From positions 485,148 to 549,147 of the forward strand of contig JANPWX010000558.1 in the NCBI GenBank assembly GCA_024734555.1: DNA of 64,000 bases. Direction: 5' to 3'. Under the pieces are notes generated by a model that did no database searches, was not told where the DNA came from, and saw only the letters and a list, made by a program, of their open reading frames with translations. Every line of letters begins with the position of its first letter. The first letter of the stretch is position 1. Positions 62,235 through 64,000 of this stretch are shown piece after piece. The position numbers and the translations under genes were made by a program. This DNA is from Trochalopteron elliotii. Its lineage: Eukaryota > Chordata > Aves > Passeriformes > Leiothrichidae.

Positions 62235-64000
62235 CTGTAGAGGGAAAGAAAAGCTTTGCATTTATTCTCATTGGGCCAATTTAGTAACTCACAGGATTTG
62301 CTCTCCAGAAATCTTTGAAACTTTTAACTCGTTGCTGTGACAAATTATTTAGGATTTTTAAGAGCTAGCATTAATGTAGGAGACAGGTACCCAGTCTGAA
62401 CCTCTGAATCTTCACATGCCCTCCCAAGTAAATGTAAATCATACTTTCAAGTGGGAGTATCACAATGACACAGAAAAAGTCCAGTTACAAAAGATATTTG
62501 TTATTGCTCCTATGAAGTGAAGAAAAAAATTATCCTATGTTTGAATGAAACAATAGTAAAAACTATTCCTAAGCACAAAAAAACAAGCCATTATAATCAG
62601 CATTGTTTAGACTACTGCACTAAAAAACAGTTCAGAGCTAATACTGTGGAGGTTCCTGACACTGGACTGAAGATAACTAGAATGCAAAAGGAATTGAATA
62701 TCCACCAGTAATTCCACATTTTATTTTAACTGTTACCTAGTAACAAATAATACTCTGGTCTTTATCTTCAATCAGTCTCAACAAAGCCACTCCTGAACAT
62801 CCTACTGATGACCATATAGATGTGCACCTTCCCCCTTTTTTTTTCCCAGCCTAAACAATACTATTCTACAGAATAATCTATCTATTTATATTGCTCAGCA
62901 AAAGCAATCATGAGGAAGGAAAAAAAAAACCATCACCAGATCAAAAAAAATAAAGAACTTCCAAATCATAGGACATGCATTATTTCAGGTCATAAAGAAA
63001 TGCTGGTGTGATGACACAGGTACAAAATCTCTTAATGTAAGTTTTAGAGAGTCTTTTGTAAAGTAACTTGTACAAAATCTTGGTATGGTGATAGGCACTT
63101 GCAAAAGAACCCTGCTGATATTGTATTAAATGATAAAAAGTAAACATAGGTAAAAGTGAAAACTCAAAGAGACTTTAAGTTTGAGAGTCATACTAACCAG
63201 AAATTACTTTAACCTAATAAAACTTGGGAAATTTTTCTGGATCTAAGCTCCAACCCACCCCCCCCCAGCACTGCTTACTTGTTGCAGCCAATGAATCCCA
63301 GGTGATTTTTAAAGTAAGGGAAGCACAAAACCATCATAGGCAGCTTTGGTGCTTTTCCTTCTCCCCTCTTCCCTTCAACATAACTGTTCAGACAGGCATT
63401 AGAAGATATCAAGATTCATGAATCAAACACTACTTTTATCTAAAAGCATACCCAGAAAATGGAGGGGCCAGACTGGCAGCATCAAGATAAGTCCAGTGGG
63501 AAGTGAATTACCTGGGTGACTGCATCGGATGGACCCAGCAGTAGTCTGATGGAACAAATCCCATCTTGCAATTCATGCTTTTATTTATCCCAGTGTTAGG
63601 TATTACCTCGTGTTAAAGGACAATGAAAGCTTCTCTGCTTTCTGCTGTCCACGTGCATCCTCTGTAGTAGTGCTAAGCCCTTAAGAATGCCCCACTGTGC
63701 TGCTGAGCTTGAGCTTTTAGCTTGCATTTCAATCATCAGCTCAGCCCTGATTACACCTGGTATCACTTGCATAGAAGCACACAGCACTCCAACATGTGTA
63801 GTTTGATCCAATATAACTAAACCACGAGTAACTTCAGATTCATGTAAGAAAATGCTGCTTATGAACAGCCCTACATGATACTGTTTTTCAGAAATAATGG
63901 TATTAATTTTGATGTACTCAAAGTGAGTAAGCTATCATCCCTTAGGGGACAATACCTGCTAACAGTAAGTCTGTGGAAAAAAAAAAAAAAGAAATGCAAA
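62235..64000 (-). other. FKBP4: FKBP4 intron (upstream exons not reached)
   Basis: AT-rich, without frames similar to the first FKBP domain on the minus strand. The intron is therefore longer than 1.7 kb. Confidence 0.8.

Overview
The window is vertebrate nuclear DNA, almost certainly from a bird. It holds multi-exon genes with GT-AG introns, several CR1-type LINE fragments (two with a recognisable 3' end) and a retroviral-type solo LTR. The gene order FOXM1-NRIP2-ITFG2-FKBP4 is that of the human 12p13 block, read in the opposite direction. The species cannot be named from this sequence. There is a 400-N gap at 50472-50871 and a 2-N gap at 46655-46656.

Layout: FOXM1 (+, coding 267-8143, eight coding exons, complete CDS of 793 codons) is a cell-cycle forkhead transcription factor. 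A 12 kb interval follows with a solo LTR (11432-11962), a CR1 3' fragment (14046-14296) and a CA-rich tandem array (19740-20003). NRIP2 (+, coding 20474-33417, six exons, 254 codons) is a nuclear-receptor-interacting protein with a retropepsin-like fold. Next is an 8 kb interval between convergent genes, with about 490 bp of degenerate CCCTAA telomere-like DNA joined to a 61-bp minisatellite (35470-36225). ITFG2 (-, coding 41356-49301, eleven visible coding exons) is a KICSTOR subunit; its first exon is not visible and probably lies in the N gap. FKBP4 (-, coding 54801-62234, the last seven coding exons) is the FKBP52 Hsp90 co-chaperone; its first exons lie past the right edge. Its long 3' UTR seems to reach about 51020 and carries a 1.3 kb CR1 copy in reverse orientation.

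The four genes are not an operon and act separately: FOXM1 in G2/M transcription, NRIP2 in nuclear receptor signalling, ITFG2 in amino-acid control of mTORC1, FKBP4 in steroid receptor maturation. All exon limits come from reading frame, GT/AG sites, phase agreement and similarity to the known human proteins recalled from memory; no alignment was run. No new multi-gene system was found. The observations most worth following are the Asp-to-Asn change at the NRIP2 active-site position, the telomere-like block, a minisatellite that repeats the ITFG2 exon 6 splice donor, and a CR1 end that supplies sequence next to the FOXM1 exon 3 acceptor.
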